Assembly: GCA_026413225.1 (NCBI GenBank)
Contig: CM048553.1
Location: 136,678,190-136,742,189 of the forward strand
DNA: 64,000 bases
Reading direction: 5' to 3'
Origin: Otis tarda
Lineage: Eukaryota > Chordata > Aves > Otidiformes > Otididae
Shown: piece by piece, positions 27,322 through 40,222 of the stretch
How the letters are laid out: each line of letters starts with the position of its first letter
How positions within the stretch are numbered: the stretch's first letter is position 1
Made by a program: the position numbers and the translations under genes
The notes under the pieces: generated by a model
What the model was told of the DNA's origin: nothing
What the model saw: the letters and a program-made list of their open reading frames with translations, nothing else
Database searches by the model: none

Positions 27322-28222
27322 TAGAATCATGGAGTCATAGAATAGTTTGGGTTGGAAGGGACCTTTAAAGTCCAACCACCCTGCAAGGAGCAGGGACATC
27401 TCCAACCAGATCAGTTTGCTCAGAGCCCTGGCCAACCTGGCCTTGAATGTTTCCAGGCATCTACCACTTCTCTGGGCAAACTGTGCCAGTGTTTCATCAC
27501 CCTCATTGTAAAACATTTCTTCCTTATATTTAGTCTAAATCTACCCTCTTTTAGTTTAAAACCATTACCCCTCGTCCTATCACAACAGGCCCTGCTAAAG
27601 AGTTTCTCCTTGTCTTTCTTATAAGTCCCCTTTAGGTACTGGAAGGCTGCTATAAGGTCTCCCTGGAGCCCCTTCTCCAAGCTGAACAGCCCCAACTCTC
27701 TCAGCCTGTCCTCACAGGAGAGGTGCTCCAGCCCTCTGATCATCTTCGTGAGCCTCCTCTGGACTCGGTACAACTGGTCCATGTCCTACTTATGTTAGGG
27801 ACTCCAGAGCTGGATGCAGTACTCCAGGTGGGGTCTCACCAGAGCAGAGCAGAGGGGCAGAATCACCTCCCTTGACCTGCTGGCTGTGCTTATTTTGATG
27901 CATCCCAGGATGCAGTTGGCTTTCTGGGCTCCAAGAGGGCATTGGAGGTTTGCCACTGGTCTCCACTTGGACACTGAGCCATTGACCACCACTCTCTGAC
28001 TGAGGCCATCCAGCCAATTCCCTATCCACCGAGTGGTCCATCCATCAAATCTATGCCTCTCCAGTTTAGAGACAAGGATGTCATACAGGACAGTCAAATG
28101 CTTTGCACAAGTCAAGGTAGATGATGTCAGTTTCTTGTCCTTTCTCCATGCTGTAACCCTGTCATAGAAGGCCACCAAATTGGTCAGGCACAATTTGTCC
28201 TTTTTGAACATCATGCATGTCC
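27322..28222 (-). mobile_element. CR1 LINE, 5'-truncated, internally deleted
   Basis: Read on the minus strand, it ends in a CR1 octamer tail ('atagaatcatggagtcatag' at 27322 is its complement) and extends into ORF2. Minus-strand frames include the region '[20 protein letters not shown]' near 27660-27720 and, further 5', the part around '[12 protein letters not shown]'. Near 27940 the C-terminal part is joined directly to reverse transcriptase sequence that normally lies a few hundred bases away, so a block including the catalytic FADD box is missing. Open frames are broken. It is intermediate in age between the young copies and the worn ones. Confidence 0.95.
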
Positions 28223-30448
28223 AGAACAATTCTAGACACATATGCATGTGAAGTGGAAATGTTTAAGGATAAGGAATGAAATGGTTCATAGGATAATGAA
28301 ATACAGATTGTTTCATCAAGAATGGAAGTAGATCATGAAAACAACGTGAATTATTCCATCTGTAACTGAAAGAGTTAGCATTTTGCTCACAAGTACTTTG
28401 TACTTCAGAGGTGAAGTAGCCTGGACTGGAAAATCTTCACAGTTCCAGGACCAAGCTACAATTTGTTGTGGCAATAGTTCATAGATGTGCTTTTTCACTA
28501 GGGTCTTGCTGCATACTTCTCAGCTTTTCCTTTTCTTCTGATTTTAAACATCTTACTTCCTCCAGATTTTAAGCTAAAAGTCATATTCCCAAATGTGCCT
28601 AATAAAACTTTTATTAAAACCAATACAGATAAAGTGCTGCTGAGAGGTAAACATAAATATGGTGCTAACACACCATGGAAGATATTTTTTGCTCTATTTA
28701 TAGCTGAATTACTTTTTAATATTAACTTTGATTCTAAGTTACTCACTGTTGGTCACGATATGAGATCAAAAGTGGAATGGAGGCTTGTAATACATTAGTC
28801 ATGAGTTATACTATTCATTTACATTACTGATCATGAAATGTCTAGTTTTGAATCCTCACTATTAAATTAGGTTAAAATTTCTTAAGAGACCATGAGGAAG
28901 AAACCTTAAATATTGGTATTCAATTGCGTATTTTACTACTTAGTGAGTTGAATGAAATACGGTAAAACCTTAAAGCTTGAAAGAGTGACAATAATTCAAG
29001 CAGTGCTGTAAAATGCTATCTAACAACTGTACCAAAAATAAAGAATAAATAAAACTTTTTCAAGAATAAGGTCTCAAATTTTGTGCCTACATTTTTTTCC
29101 ATGTCTCAATTTTACTAAAATCCTAAGCAAAAAACTTCCAGTTAAATCAATCGCATGCCTAATTGTTGCCCCATATGTCTTCTACCCTGTGCCAGACTTA
29201 AATAGCAGAGGGGAAAGGGGATGGCTCTAGGAAAGTCAAAACAAGGCAATTTCATTTTCATTCCCTTTGGAGGCCCTGTGATGTTCTGCGCTAAATGGAG
29301 ATTTATGCTAAAATACTGATATTCATTTTTTGTTTCAACTACTTCATTACACGCTAATTGAAATTATATTTTCTGCCTGATTAAGGGAACTGCTTTGTTA
29401 TCCCAGCAATCTCAAAGTCCTAAAGGTGAAAAAACCAGCCATCTCAGTGTGATTATGTGGAGAAGTGGATTCCACAGAGGAAGATGTATTTAATTGCCAT
29501 TCTCCAGCCTCTGGGCTGGAGACATCTTGATCAAAAGTTATGTCATTTATGGTGTTGACAGTATAGCCTAGTCAAAGATCCTGAAGACTAGGTTGGCACA
29601 GAAGAACAGGGCTGCACACAAAATGATGCAAAAGCAAAGCCATCCTCACCACAGGATTTCAAATAATCTTTTTGGCTGTCAATGCAGTAGGCTTCCCTCA
29701 TATTCTAACAAAGGACAAGCTTATGGTCTGTAATAATTACCTTAAGGAGAAAAACTGTTATCTTACACTACTAAGCCTTAGTCTATATCTATGCTAGAAA
29801 GTTAGGCGGCACCAGTAACTTTCCAGGGCACCATCATTGTCTGTGTGCTTGGACTGTGAGAACAGTTGCCAGGACACTTGGGTCTGATACAAATAACAGC
29901 AACTCGAACAATTCCTGGAATTGGTTAAGGAGTTAGCATATAGTTAGGGGCTATTCCCAGCCAGCAGTTTATATGAGGCCATGCTGTTCTGGAAGTGGGC
30001 TTCATGTTACAAACACCGTTCCACACCAGTTGGCCTCAGTGCCAGAGATGATAATCTGGTCCCATTTACTTTCCTAATAGCACTCATGCTCATTAGCTAT
30101 ACCTACTAGTAAGACCATAGCTGCTCTTTGATGTGTCCTAACCTAGAAATAGTACAGCCCTAGATAAAGATGTAGCTTGTGGAAGGATTTTCTGTTATGG
30201 ATTAACTAGAAAACATTATTTTTTTTCTATTATTCTAATTTTCAAAATGAAAGTGGCATGGCTTTGTCTTTATTTATTAAATGAGCTTCTTTAGGACAAT
30301 TTTTTTTTCTGATGTAAATCTATTCACCTCCCTAACTGGCTAGGAAATTTCATTATTTCCTCAAATTCAGCTAAGCATACCTGGAAATATCAGACATCGC
30401 ACAGGATTTTAAAACATATGAAAGCAAAAGGATACAGTTGACATAGAA
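28223..30448. other. Unannotated stretch
   Basis: No coding gene or repeat is recognised. The part at about 29200-29420 is free of repeat phrases and has the texture of conserved non-coding DNA, but nothing more can be said. Confidence 0.5.
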
Positions 30449-30715
30449 ATCATAGAATCATAGAATCATAGAATGGTTTGAGTTGGAAGGGACCTTCAAG
30501 GGTCATCTAGTCCAACCACCCTGCAAGGAGCAGGGACATCTCCAACCAGATCAGGTTGCTCAGAGCCTCATCCAACCTGGCCTTGAATGTTTCCAGGGAT
30601 GGGGCATCCACCACCTCTCTGGGCAACCTGTGCCAGTGTTCTACCATCCTCAGTGTAAAAAATTTTTTCTTAATATCTAATCTAAATCTATTTCCCTCTA
30701 TTTTGAAACCAAATG
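30449..30715 (-). mobile_element. CR1 LINE 3'-end fragment
   Basis: The complement of a CR1 tail with three octamers (30449-30474) is followed by the 'gttggaagggaccttcaagg' and 'ctgggcaacctgtgccagtg' phrases, ending at about 30715. The short length reflects 5' truncation during insertion. The sequence is moderately diverged. Confidence 0.95.
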
Positions 30716-32380
30716 ATTTTTAAAAGTGATCAGTGATTCCTGTTAATATTATTCGGAGCACTTACCTTAAATGTCTGAAAGATTCTGTTTTCTGAAATTC
30801 AGATATATCAAGCTAGATTTAAAAATAAAAAATATATATATTGTACTTATAAAACCTCCCAAAACCAAAACCAATCTAACATGACAATTAGAAAATGCTG
30901 GTCAAAACCCCCACTTAAGTTGCTTAAACTTAAACTGCAGACAGCTTTTCTTCCCTAATGTGAAGCAATTATCATAGAGCCGGAGATACTTAACATTTCT
31001 TGTTCTAGCACTGAGATATCTTCATCTCATGGCCAACAGCTCCTTCTGCATTAGAATCAGATGTGACAGTTAGAAAAAAAAAAAGTATTTCAAACTGTTC
31101 AATATTAAAAGTGCTTCTTTCTGGACGTGGTGAACCGCCAGCTATTATGCTGCACAGACAGATATTGTTTTCCCATGAAGGTTGATTTATAGAATAGGAA
31201 TGAATGACTGTTCTTTTTGCTCCTAAAAACAACATATTTGCCATGGCCATGTTGAACTCAGGAGGAAAAGGCAAAAGTACTAGTCTGAATCCTGCCATAA
31301 AACCACTACTTCAGGCAAAATTTAACAGTGTTCATCATGCTAATTACAAATTTGATATTTTTTCTCTTATATGGATGAAAAAATCCAAGCAGAATTAATG
31401 TGTAAAATGCATACTTGCTACTTTACATTGTGCAAAATTGTTTCAGTACATTAGGCAGATGTTTTAAACAAGTAGCAAATGTTCCACTCTAAGAACTACG
31501 AACTTCATAGTGATACAGATGAGAAGAACGATCTCGTAGAAAGGGATCTTTTGATGACTTTCTGGCATCCTCTGTTGTGTCCAAACAGGAAGCCCTCATG
31601 CAGAGGGACATTCCCAGGGCTGAAGGAGGTAGAGCTGTGGGAGACACTCCTGTGGTCATTTTGGTGATGCTGCCATCTGTGGGAGTTTTATATCATGCTG
31701 TCCATAACTTAAGATTCACACCACTGGCAAAGCCAACTTCATTCTGTTTGAGTTGTGCAAGCCTGTCATTTTGGGTTTCCAGTTTTGTCCTGCCACACAT
31801 GTATAAAGCAGAAACGTAAGACAAGTTGTACTCAGAGACATCTAATTTCTCACACATTTCTTTTGAAAGTATCTTTGAAAACAGGAAGGGAATAGCTACA
31901 GGAAGTGCCCTTCACAAAGTGCCCTTCTTTAGAGCAAAAGCATGCCACTTACATCTGTTGTACCTGATAACTGAGGCCAGCAAAATGGTAATAAGAAAGT
32001 GTTTTTGAAGACTTTCTTAATCATTCAAATAATTTAAAATACGATTAGAGGTGTTATCAGCAACAGTTTTATTACTAAAAAAACATTATTAATGCAACTG
32101 CAGAGATCAATACTGTAGGCCATATTGTCTCTTCTTATTAACCTCAACTTTTCCTCACAGTTGGTTGACTTTTGCTTAAGACCTTGCCTTCTGCTCCTGG
32201 TACTGCAGGAGTCAAAGTGTCATGGAAAACCCTATAGTTCACTTTATATGTTCCTTCTGTGGAGTAGGAATTAATTTAATTAAAATATTGGAAGGTCGTA
32301 TCTCTTGTGGTTCCTTCCACTTGTTACAGCCATAATGACAACACATCGCAGATAGAAGGCTGGTGTAGCCTTTTACTCAG

Positions 32381-32461
32381 GGATCCCTCTAATGTAAGGA
32401 CTAGATGGCCTTTAAAGGCCCCTTCCAACCCAATTTATTCTGTGATTCTATGATTTTATGA
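32381..32461 (+). mobile_element. CR1 LINE terminal 80 bp
   Basis: The extreme CR1 3' UTR only: 'actagatggcctttaaaggc' and 'ccttccaacccaatttattc', followed by worn octamers 'tgtgattctatgattttatg'. Severe 5' truncation. Confidence 0.9.
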
Positions 32462-35324
32462 AATTACCAAAGGGAGAGGTGGAGAGACCAGATAGATAGA
32501 TCTGAACCAGCTCCTTCTCTTCTGTTTCCCCAACCGAAGCACCTTGAAAGCCAGGCAAAAGCCCGGCAGTCATTGGACTCCTTTGATCTACAGCTTCCGA
32601 AACATCTCTTTCGACTGGATACAACTAGAAGAGCCTTTGAGGCTAACCAAACTTACGTTGTGAATCTTACTTCTACATAAGGATGACATTGTACCACATC
32701 TCTCTTCTTCCTAGCTCTCTGAAGTTTAAATGTAATTAAGTTTTGTAGCGGTAGAAAACTAAACATGCCACACAGGGGAGCTGGTCACTACTCATTCCAT
32801 TTTTCCAAATTAAAAAATTTGTCTAGTAGTAACCTTTTATCCTATGCAAATGGGCACATTGAGACAACTTCTTGTCCGCATGGAACAGCACTCCCAAACT
32901 AATCAAATACATTTGCTTCAGCCATGGAAAATTTTCCCTGCATCTCCTGTGACATTTTCCTTAGCAAAGGAATGGAAGATACTCAAGGGCACAATCGTAA
33001 ATTTGCCGTAGATTCCATTTGCAATGTGTGAAAGAAAAGGTACCATCCCTCATGGTAAAGTCAAAATAAGAGTATAGAGTAAGTGCAAAGGTGCAGGGTA
33101 GGATGAGGGAGGACATTTGTAAACTGCCTTTTATCCTCAAAGCATCCACTTCCTATGGTATTCATGCTAGCAGCCTTTCTGGCTGTCTGCACTTCTCTTT
33201 GTAATCCTTTTTCCCTATCTGAGAATTCTTCTGTTCATGCATTCCAGAACTACAATCTCTTCCATCAAGCACTGCTTTGCTTCACCTTAGCCGCCCAATT
33301 ATTGATGATGACGCTGTCTGTTGAATACAGTTAGAAGAAATCTTGATGTACTGCTTTCTTGTAACCTTGTCTTTTTTTCCTTCCTTTTTTTTTTCCCCCC
33401 TTCGAACTGGCTCTGTTCTTGGCCAAGGAATTTTCCTCCACATCCTCACTTATGCCTCTATTCTGTGATGGTTCTTGGCATCTTTGGATCACTGGTGAAA
33501 CACTACATTTTTTTCTCTGTCTGTTTCTTTGTTTTTTCTCTACCAGGATTTGAGAACATATTACACAGTTACCCAGTATTCTCTTTAGAAAGTTCCCAGA
33601 TTCCTTCAAGGTGTTTACATCTCAGCCTTCCCAGAATTTCCACCCAACAGGACAGAATTTATCACAGCCTGAAGTAAACACCTACGTTTTGTCACATGAA
33701 TCATACCCTAAACTCCGCTGACTATACTAACAAAAATTCTGTTGACTGTGACGGAAGCCTACACAACAAGCTCGGATGTAGAAACCCATATTGTAGCCCT
33801 TAAAGTTAGCTGTGACAAATGCCACTCTCAGACTTACTGCTTTTTTCCCTTTACCACAAACAGCTTTTTAATCAAAGGGAAACTCATGGCATCAGGATTG
33901 ATGCTGGACTTTCCCAGGCTGATGTCTTGTGCTGAAGGCAGTGTAAACTGAAGGAAACCTTAATATAGCTGTGATATTATCTCCCTTGCCTGTCTGTCCT
34001 TGAAACAGTGTGAAATGCAGCTCTTTCATTTAGCATAACTACTTTTTCAAAAATCGTCATGAACTCCAGTAGCTCAATTTGAACAGTTATTGTTCTTTCT
34101 TTTTTATACTTGATGTTTCCTTCCGGCAGACAACTGTCATGTGTCAAATACCATAAAGGACCTACAGTAGGTACCAAGACACCAAGGTGGTAACCTCATG
34201 ATTCTCCACACTGTTCTGCCCCTGTCCTGCTTCATCATCTCATTCCCGTGTATTAAATTGACATGGTTGTCTCCCAAAGGCACTGTGGAAGCCTTTCTTC
34301 TGGGCTGGAGCCACTGGATATTTTTTCATAAACATTGTAGAGGTCAGCTTTTCACTGACAAGCTTAACGTGTCTTATTAAACTTTATCTTTTCTGACTTC
34401 ATGATGTAAATTTAATTTATTTACTAAGTGGTTCACTGGCTTAAGAAAATTTGATTTTAAAGGCACACACTGATACTATTTTTTTCTAAGTGCACACAGA
34501 AATAAATCTGAGGACCGCAAAAAAAATTTCCCAGGATTTCTAGAAGATTAATTTCCATGGTTTGCTCTTTTGCCTGATTTTGATATCTTGTAACACAAAG
34601 TCTGTATGTCTGGCGAAAAAATGGAAATTAGATGGAAGCATTCAAAACATGATGAGCAAATTAACATATGAAGCAGTAGGGCATTTATAGAATAGCAGCA
34701 ATCTACAGATTCCTAAGGCAGTCATGTAAATTTATAAAAGTCTTCATGCAGTTTGGTCATAAACAAAAATGCCTTACTGTGGATAGCTGGTTAGCATGAA
34801 ATTAGCCCTTACATGGGATCTGACCCTTAAATACTTAAAACCTTTTCTTCTTCATTAAAAATAAATGTAGCAGCAAAGAATAGAAAAGACAGCAGAACAA
34901 CAACTGACAGCAGCAAGAGCAGTGTGAAAGCCTTCAACAGCTACCCTCAAAAAGCGAGGGCAGTGGCCAGAGCAGTACGGAGCTGAGCTCCTGCAGCAGC
35001 ATGCACCAGCACGAGCACAGACAGGGAAGGCATTTACAACATAATACAAACAGTATGAGGAGCCAGCTAACAATGCTGTTCACTCACTCAATGAACGCTG
35101 ATGCCAGACACACAGCAGCAAGGCCAGCAGAGGAACTGGAGGTTTTGATGTAATGAAATATATCTACCCTAGAGAAAAATTCAGACCAAGTTAATTGAGA
35201 GATACTAATCTCCAGCAAGAGGAAATCGGAAGGGATTGGAAATAAAAGGTAGAGAGAAAAAGGCAAAGTTTTGGCCAACAGGAGAGAAAACAGAGTACAG
35301 GGTAATCTAGTGCACCAGAGTATT

Positions 35325-35410
35325 TAAACATATGTTTAAATTTTAATGCATGAGTAATCCCATTGACTTCAACATATGCTTAACTGCTTTGCTGGATCAG
35401 GGCTTTAATG
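35325..35410. repeat. Ancient amniote interspersed repeat fragment
   Basis: The phrases 'taatcccattgacttcaaca', 'tatgcttaactgctttgct' and 'ggatcagggctt' follow each other. This is a series I know from old repeats shared by reptiles and birds, where 'cccattgacttcaatgg' and 'gcttaagtgctttgctggatc' are typical. I cannot name the family. Confidence 0.5.
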
Positions 35411-37054
35411 TACATTTGAATTAAACTGTAACGTGATGATTTAGAAGTGAGCTCATGTCAGGATTCACTGGCTAACCAGAGTTTTGCTTAACTGGTGTTT
35501 GGAGTGGGGATTTTTAATGAACATCTAGGTGCTTCAGAAAGCAATTAAGCTGTCATTCAGTAATGGCATTTCTCTCTTTAAAAAAATAATTCCCTATTCC
35601 AGATTAATACGTTCCAGATTAAGCTTGGAGGACACCATGCTGCTCATACATAATTATAGCTAACACATATTTACCACATATATATGTTATTTTTACATAT
35701 CTATATATTCTATATATAGATACAGTTTATTTACAGCCACTTCCTCAACCTTTTAGATGCTTTTCAAGAAGGATTGAAAGTTCATGTAATGGTGCATACC
35801 TCTGTTTAGTGCTCCATATTAGAATATAAGCAACAGAGTTGAAGGAGACTGGAAAGGAAAAGTCATCAAGAAATAAAACAGAATGCAAGATAAAACAACT
35901 GTAATAAATTCCTTCAGAAGAGTTAAGACAGTGGCTGGCCCATTGCTTAGGAGATTCTCAATTTCAGTGTTCAGAACAGCGCAGTGCACCAGCTGGCATT
36001 GGTGGCATCAGCTAGAGAGAGCTTTGGCTGCAGTGTTTTCACTGGTTTCTCTCCCCTCTCTCCTTCTTTGCCACCAATTTGTTGCTGAAAGCAAGTGGCT
36101 GTTTTAGCTACATCTGGGAGCAAACCTAGACTTGGTACTCAAACCATAAGAAGACCAATGAAAATAACCAGCTGGAGTCAATCGATGGGAGACTGGAATT
36201 ATTGTATGTGTTTTTATGATGCACTGTTTAGCATTAAGCATGCTAGCCTCAGGAAGGAAAAAAGGAGCATTCAAGTGTACTATCAGCAGTCTGATACACA
36301 ACCAGCACCCATACTGTGATAGCAGCAAGCAGGTCTAATTCTCCAGCCTGAAGTGGAAATAAACTGACGTAGATAAAATAAAATGCTGAGCTAACGTAGG
36401 GAAACACATGGCTAGATATGTGGTTAGGCGTATTTGTTGCATTAAACCATTTTCCCCCAGGCAATTTTTCTGATGGCAATTTACATGGCTCATGTTTTGA
36501 CAATGCTGGCTTTTCAAGCGAGTCTAATCAGGCCAGCGCTCAGATCCTGGAGGAAAATGGATAACAGGTGCTAAGTCCAGCTGGGTTGGTTGAATTAGCC
36601 TGGCTGGTAGAAGAAGACTGTAGCCTAATGTTCACTGTAAGAGCAGCTGGGGTAGGTGGCTCAGCTTAGAATGTAGTGCTGGGAACCAAATGTGATAAGA
36701 AAGACTGCACTGAAATTGACCATGGATCTGTGCCTATGAGATTAAATCAGAAGTGAGGGGAGTGAAAATAACAAGCAGCAAGACAGTACAGGTATTTATA
36801 AGACTGATCATTTCAGAAAAAAAAAATGTAATACAATTTGGGGAAAAAAAATGGACATTACCAACACAGTAAAACACTTCCTTCAGAAGTTATACCCATT
36901 TAGACCCCGCTGTCATTTAATTTGATATCTGTTGTTTACTTCTCTTCTTAACCCTTTGATTAAAAAAAAAAATATAAAATCATTATATCCACTTTATTTC
37001 AGGAAAAAATCTTTAATCCTGTGCCTAAATCTCAATGACTGTAAAGAGAAATCC

Positions 37055-37669
37055 TGTCATGGTTTAACCCCAGTCAGCAACCAAATACCATGTAGCCTCT
37101 CACTCACCCTCCCTCTCCCCAGCAGGATGGTGGAGAGAATTGGGAAGAAAGGAAAACTCATGAGTTGGGATGAAGACAATTTACTAGGATAGTGAAGGAA
37201 AACTGTAATACTAACAAAATATAGGGATACTAAAATATACAAAACAAACTATGCACCATTTCTCACCACCCAACAACTCGATGACCAATATAGCCTGTCT
37301 CAAGCAGCGGTCACAGAAAGTAAACCAAGAAGCAATCCCGAAAAGATTCCAATTCCAAGCAGCAAGAGAAAGAGTGAGAAAGCTGCACCCTACCCAATCC
37401 CCACTTATATACTGAGAACAGCATTTATGGTATGGAATACTTGCTTTGGCCAGTATTGGTCAACTGTACTGGCTATACCCCTCCCAGTTTCCTGCACCTG
37501 CACATTAGCAAAACCAGAGAAGCTGGAAAAAGTCCTTGGTCTCTTTAGCAACAACTAGCAACATCAGTGTTGATACATCCTTCACATACCAAATCCCATA
37601 CTAAATCAAAAAAAAAAAAAAGCAGCTACTGAGAAGAAAATTAGTTCCATCCCAGTTGAAACCAGGACA
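37055..37669 (-). mobile_element. Solo LTR, endogenous retrovirus family A
   Basis: A complete-looking LTR of about 615 bp, bounded by TG and CA. On the plus strand it runs from 'tgtcatggtttaaccccagt' to 'gttgaaaccaggaca'. The reverse complement begins TGTCCTGGTTTCAACTGGG, a start I recognise from an LTR family very common in birds. A TATA box (complement of 'cttatatactgag', 37404-37416) sits in the expected place for the minus orientation. The flanks, 'aatcc' on the left and 'taccc' on the right, do not give an exact target duplication. No internal retroviral sequence is next to it, so it is a solo LTR. Confidence 0.85.
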
Positions 37670-38557
37670 TACCCACAAAGGTCTAATTAAGTACTATTCC
37701 TGGTAACAGAACTTGATTTATGTTGCTGTGCTGCTAAATCCCTGTTTTTACTCCCTGTGAGAGTAGCACACCCCTGGGTGTTGCCATGTCCAAGGAGCTG
37801 TAGAGGTGGAAGCATTGTATGGGACGAGCATGGTGCTCTTCCCAGGGTAACGAGGCCTGTCAACCATCACTGCTCTAAAGCAGCCGTATGACACCTGGGG
37901 CTCGAGCTGTTATCTCCACAGAGCAATGCTTTACACATGTGAGCATAACATTAGTGATGGACAGGTAGTAATTGGGAGGAGTTCTGTCACATGTGGTGCT
38001 CTATGTAGCTGGTTAGTGATAGCCACACTGAATCCTTGGATTTCAGTAGGGCTAATGTAGCCAAGCAGAACTGAAAGAAGACTTTTTGTCTGTCCTGTGT
38101 TTACATTATATCCCATGCTGCGAGGTTAATGCTGGTCTTCTTCAGTGGCTAGGCAGGATTTGCTCCTCTCTGCCTTTAGTGAGCAGTTCAGTTTCTGTAA
38201 AGTAGCTTTCTCTTCCTCAGAAGCTCTGGAGCTTGGCCACAGCTATGCAGTGTAGACAGGGTGTGCCGATACTGCTAATGCATTATATTCATTCAGTAGA
38301 TGCAACACGTGTCCTGTTGTGATTTCCAGAATTAAGCCAAATTGAAGACTTAGAGTCAGTTGAGGGCTTTTTTTCTGAGTCAAATTACCAGGGTTCATAA
38401 AAGAATTTCTTTTTCTCTTTCGTTTGACTGTGGTCACTTTCTAAGATCATCTGGCACTGTGGTACCCTCCTTTGATTTCTCCTACTCTCTTCCTTCAGCA
38501 CATTATAGTTGTTATTTTTAAGTTCTTCAGTGCAGATGCTGAATTTCTTGTAGACTG
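37670..38557. other. Unannotated stretch 5' of the provirus
   Basis: Unique AT-rich DNA with no recognised feature. It forms the left flank of the provirus insertion and continues on the other side at 43958. Confidence 0.55.
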
Positions 38558-38562
38558 CTGAT
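38558..38562. repeat. Target site duplication, left (CTGAT)
   Basis: The five bases directly before the 5' LTR equal the five bases directly after the 3' LTR (43953-43957). This marks the integration site of the provirus. Confidence 0.9.
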
Positions 38563-38911
38563 TGTGGGGTAACGTTAGCAGGGCTGCATGTATGCAGGAG
38601 GGGCAGTCTGCAGTGATTCGCGCGCTAGGCGCGGATAGGTCCATGGGCGCAGAGGGCAGGTGCGTCCACGTACGTGGTGGGCACGGATAAGTCCATGGGT
38701 GCAGGTGCAGGTGCGTGGCGGGCATGGATGGGTCCATGGGTGCAGGGGGGCGGGTGTGTTCGTGTGCGCAGCGGGTGTACGGGTATTTAACCCTTTGTTG
38801 CGCAGCATTAAATTGAAGGCTTGGCTTGACGGTATCCGTGTGATGCCCTGCTTTCCCCGGAGCGGGGCTCCGGTGCGTGCGGGGTAGGTTAGCTGGCAAG
38901 AGAAGCCTGCA
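38563..38911 (+). repeat. 5' LTR of the provirus
   Basis: 349 bp, TG...CA ends, identical by eye to 43604-43952. U3 is GC-rich and carries about three imperfect tandem copies of a unit with the core 'ggat..gtccatggg.gcag', starting near 38631, 38682 and 38722, which looks like a repeated enhancer. A TATA-like 'tatttaa' lies at 38784-38790, the same variant used by avian leukosis viruses. 'attaaa' at 38807-38812 may serve as the polyadenylation signal. Confidence 0.95.
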
Positions 38912-38913
38912 AG

Positions 38914-38931
38914 TGGTGACCCTGACGTGAT
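38914..38931 (+). other. Primer binding site, tRNA-Trp type
   Basis: TGGTGACCCTGACGTGAT starts two bases after the LTR. As I recall it, the Rous sarcoma virus tRNA-Trp site is TGGTGACCCCGACGTGAT, one base different. This is strong evidence for an alpharetrovirus-type priming system. Confidence 0.88.
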
Positions 38932-38990
38932 ACAGGTCCGGACGGTTTTGAGCTGGGGCCGCGTGGCGGTCGTGCCTGCCTGCTGTTAAG

Positions 38991-40141
38991 ATGGCATCCA
39001 TCTCTGATACAGTGAAGGTATTAAAGGCGCTGGGTAAAGATGTGAATTGTCCGGTGCATAGGGCACCGTTGACGGAGTTCATCCTATGGATGCAGAAAAG
39101 GGGCTTGATTAACAAGCCGGGAGAGGTGATGGACGTGGCGCGGTTACAGGCGGCGGGGAAAGAGTTACTGGAAGAAGGGGGGTCGGAACGAAGGGTGTGG
39201 CGACACGGCTGAAGAAGTTAGGTTCGGTGAAAAGACTGCTGGCTAAGACTCGAGAGGCGTGCAAAGTGTGGGTTGCGGCTTTAATTGCAGTCAAAGAAGG
39301 GTGGCCCTCGGAAGGGGAGGGGGACGAACGGGGTCGAGACGGCGCGGAGGGGGCAGGGGGTGGTGCTCCGGTGATCTGCCCGGTTCGGCCGGGAGCCTCT
39401 GATGGTGGTAGAGGGGCGATGGAATTGGGTGTACTCCCCCGTGTATCATGCCTTCCTTGCCGGAGGAGCCTGACCCGAAAGAACAACCCCCAAATACGAG
39501 GACACAGAAATGCCCTCTCTCGCTCTTTCTGCCCCATCAGCTCCACCGCTTGTAAATTCGTGGAGGGGTGATAATGAGGCGGGAGCCAGTTTTGAGGTGG
39601 CGCCCAAGGAATCGGGGGGACGCTGAGCGGGGTCCTAGTGCTTTCCCGGTGGGGAAAAGAGCCGCAGTCCCCGAGATCAAGGATAAAGCGGCAGGTGATA
39701 GAGCCGCGGTCCTCCAGATCAGAACGACGAGAAGCACTGTTTCAAAGGAACATAAATCAGTTTTAACGAGTCTAACAAAAATGTTAGAAGAACAGAACTG
39801 TGCTATTAATAACACTGACCTGAAGAGCTTGTTGACTTGGGTGTCCGCTCACGTATCAAACGCAAACCTCTGTAATATCTATACAGTGGGCTCCTGGAAC
39901 ACCATAGGTATTAGACTGTGGGACTGTGTAACGCGGGGTGACCCTGCTGTTCAAAAGTTATTACCGGTGTGGCGTGTAATGTTTGAAGCCTTGAAGAATC
40001 ACACGCAGAAAGGAGATTCAACAGCACCCGTTACCCCGTCTGTTCCTTCGTCCATGGAAACAAAGACTAACAGCGAGCCGGAAAAATCCCTTTGATCCAG
40101 GTCCCATAGATCTGGAAAAGGAGCCTTCGGTCTTTGGAGCT
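38991..40141 (+). pseudogene. gag-like region of the provirus
   Basis: The start codon at 38991 opens a matrix-like segment ('MASISDTVKVLKALGKDV') about 60 bases after the primer site, in the position expected for gag. Further on are a proline- and glycine-rich stretch and a helical segment around 'GSWNTIGIRLWDCV' (39892-39933) that resembles avian class II ERV gag. Near 40095 the phrase 'DPGPIDLEKEPS' recalls the gag linker motif of such elements. The region is broken. The family assignment rests on position and a few phrases. Confidence 0.65.
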
Positions 40142-40160
40142 TCCTTGTTATAGAGGTGGC

Positions 40161-40183
40161 GTGTTTGTGTGTGTGTGTGTGTA
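40161..40183. repeat. (GT)n microsatellite
   Basis: About ten GT units with one T interruption, lying just after the gag-like region inside the provirus. Confidence 0.95.
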
Positions 40184-40222
40184 TAAGCATGAAGTAAATG
40201 GTGTGAAATAAGGGATGAATAC

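Larger units (their letters stand above)
30716..37054. other. Unannotated stretch with one CR1 tail and one ancient repeat
   Basis: AT-rich DNA without a supported gene. The longest open frames (for example 33321-33677) cross T-rich low-complexity sequence. AT microsatellite-like sequence lies at about 35670-35725. The CR1 tail at 32381 and the repeat trace at 35330 are listed separately. Confidence 0.5.

Noticed and set aside
38495-39115. Minus-strand 206-codon open frame rich in P, H and T
   Set aside because: It is the antisense reading of the GC-rich LTR and the start of gag. The same antisense frame recurs at the 3' LTR.
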